This document shows positions 60,531 to 62,000 of a DNA stretch of 62,000 bases, one piece after another. A model generated the notes under the pieces. It saw nothing but the letters and a program-made list of their open reading frames with translations, was not told where the DNA came from and ran no database searches. Both the position numbers and the translations under genes were made by a program. Within the stretch, counting starts at the first letter, position 1, and each line of letters opens with the position of its first letter. The stretch covers positions 9,179,075 through 9,241,074 of the forward strand of contig NC_135563.1 of NCBI RefSeq assembly GCF_964340395.1, written 5' to 3'. The stretch comes from Glandiceps talaboti. Taxonomy: Eukaryota; Hemichordata; Enteropneusta; Spengelidae.

Positions 60531-61221
60531 TTTAGGGTAACTTTATATTGAGAGTTATGTCAAAGTTTATTTATTTATCTTTATATTTACAAGTAATAGT
60601 ATATTCATGCAAAGTTGAAAAGTATGTGCAAAAAACTTATTTTCCTTTTTCTCTGTTAACTCAGCTTGTGAGATATTGTCTTCTGTTTCACATGTGTTAT
60701 TAAAAGTTTACGTTGAAAATTATAGTCATATCTATAGGATGAAAAAATACCTTGAACAGAAGTTTTTGATACTTGTCAAGTATGTTTTAGTGCAGGTGCA
60801 CCTTTTACATTTTGATGGCAGGCTGAGATGAACCTTTTCCAACTCTTTTTTTTTTTTTAACTTTCAAGAGCTGCAAATGTAAAATGTTGTCTGTCATATT
60901 TGTCTGTCATTTAATACTAGTAAGAATTTACATGAAAAAGTTACATATCATTGTAATAACCACAAATCAAAACACAGTCATGTCACAAAAAATATTTTCA
61001 GTACAGCGTAAAGGTAATTTCACACATTAAATGAACCAAATTTCAATAGATAGCAGTGTACATGAAAGACACTGGTATTTTCAGACAAAAAACAATCTCT
61101 ACCATTCAATTCGCCCATTTCAATTTATCATTACATTAACAGTTTATTAAAAGAAAATTAAAAGGTGACTTTTTGTTTTTTCATTTTACGAACTTGTGAG
61201 CAACTGTTGTTTGTAGCTGCT

Positions 61222-61233
61222 GTTTTTGTTGAC

Positions 61234-61265
<32 letters not shown>

Positions 61266-61266
61266 G
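61222..61266. repeat. (GTT)n microsatellite inside the transposon
   Basis: About twelve ttg units, inside the right part of the 59.0-61.5 kb element. Confidence 0.9.
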
Positions 61267-61939
61267 AAAAAGTAGGACCAACATTTTAAAAGCTTATTTT
61301 CCCATGTTTGAAAAGTCATGATGTCAATTTATTTTCAGGTACCCCCCCCCCCTACAACCCATAACATTTTTTCAGGTACCCCCCCCCCCACACACACACA
61401 CTATCAATATATTTTCAAGCCCCCCCCCCAAAAAAAAAAAAAAAAAAAAATCTCCCGACCCTCCCCCCCCCCCCCCCCCCAACAAGTTTTTGTGAAAGCA
61501 GCCTTAGGGAAGAGGTTTTGTGTTAATTATAAATGCATGTTATGTAAATTGATTCAATGTGTTATGTGTTCCTATTGTATTGTGATACACATGTACATTG
61601 TATGAATACAAATGTTTGAGATATAAAATATAATGTTATTCTGTACTTAGAAACATATAGTATGGTGATATGAAGGGTTGCACTAAAATTTTGTTTACTA
61701 GATGTTTAATATAAAATATCAATTTTTTTATCATTTTTATCAAACAAAATCTTCTTGAAAATATTCACCAGGTCGGTAAAGCATAGTAGTATAATGGTTC
61801 TTATTGCATGACCAAAATGACATTCTGATAAATAAAATCTAAATTTCTCCCAATAATCTAGTTGCTGAAGTTACTTTGATGACAACAATTTCAAAAACAA
61901 CTGATAAGGTTCTGTGGTATACATGTACATGTAGGTCAT

Positions 61940-61948
61940 ACGTATGTA

Positions 61949-62000
<52 letters not shown>
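61940..62000. repeat. (TATG)n-(TG)n microsatellite, runs off the window end
   Basis: Three tatg units then TG dinucleotides to the last base, so the array continues beyond the window. Confidence 0.97.

Larger units (their letters stand above)
59034..61503 (-). mobile_element. DNA transposon with ~60-bp terminal inverted repeats and TTA target duplication
   Basis: The left end ggctgctttcacaaaaacct...gttggggg...tcaggaga is complementary to the right end tctcccgaccctcccc...caac.agtttttgtgaaagcagcc. TTA lies immediately outside both ends (59031-59033 and 61504-61506). Subterminal blocks of ttttca(a/g)gtaccccc occur at both ends (three left, two to three right) in the same orientation. The element carries a minus-strand ORF remnant at 59977-60530. 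GGC termini with a 3-bp TTA duplication recall the PIF/Harbinger group, but no transposase was found, so this is inference. Confidence 0.75.

Overview
This is a metazoan nuclear window. It has spliced genes with GT-AG introns, introns from about 180 bp to nearly 17 kb, AT-rich intergenic DNA, very many microsatellites and small foldback transposons. The gene set (a tandem pair of nicotinic-receptor-like Cys-loop channels, a SOX30/SoxH-type HMG gene, a secreted DUF4419 protein) and the repeat style fit a marine invertebrate, possibly a lancelet, another invertebrate deuterostome or a lophotrochozoan. I cannot fix the species from sequence alone.

Layout. 1-2129: no gene seen. 2130-4682 (+): the last three coding exons of a nicotinic-receptor-like channel whose 5' exons are not in view. 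4.9-15.6 kb: intergenic, with duplicated segments, a 10 kb foldback element, pentanucleotide satellites and a MITE. 16020-38128 (+): a complete second channel gene, 502 residues in six exons. Its signal-peptide exon lies 16.8 kb upstream of exon 2, and intron 1 is filled with repeats. 41568-46701 (-): a SOX30-like gene, 777 residues in five coding exons, with a CpG-containing 5' flank. 52218-55294 (+): a secreted DUF4419 protein, 417 residues in four exons. 56.3-57.5 kb: a 38-bp minisatellite and the 3' end of a LINE-like retroelement. About 59.03-61.50 kb: a terminal-inverted-repeat DNA transposon, with TTA target duplications, carrying a broken acidic-tail ORF.

The two channel genes share intron positions and exon sizes and are clearly tandem paralogues. 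Both keep the Cys-loop, the vicinal Cys pair of alpha subunits and a cation-type M2, but both have lost two of the aromatic residues that form the classical acetylcholine box. SOX30 and DUF4419 show no evident functional link to the channels. No multi-gene system such as an operon, CRISPR array or toxin-antitoxin pair is present. The most notable points are the divergent receptor pair, an A-X-B segmental duplication around the first exon of the second receptor, a three-member 360-bp MITE family, and the TTA-flanked transposon.
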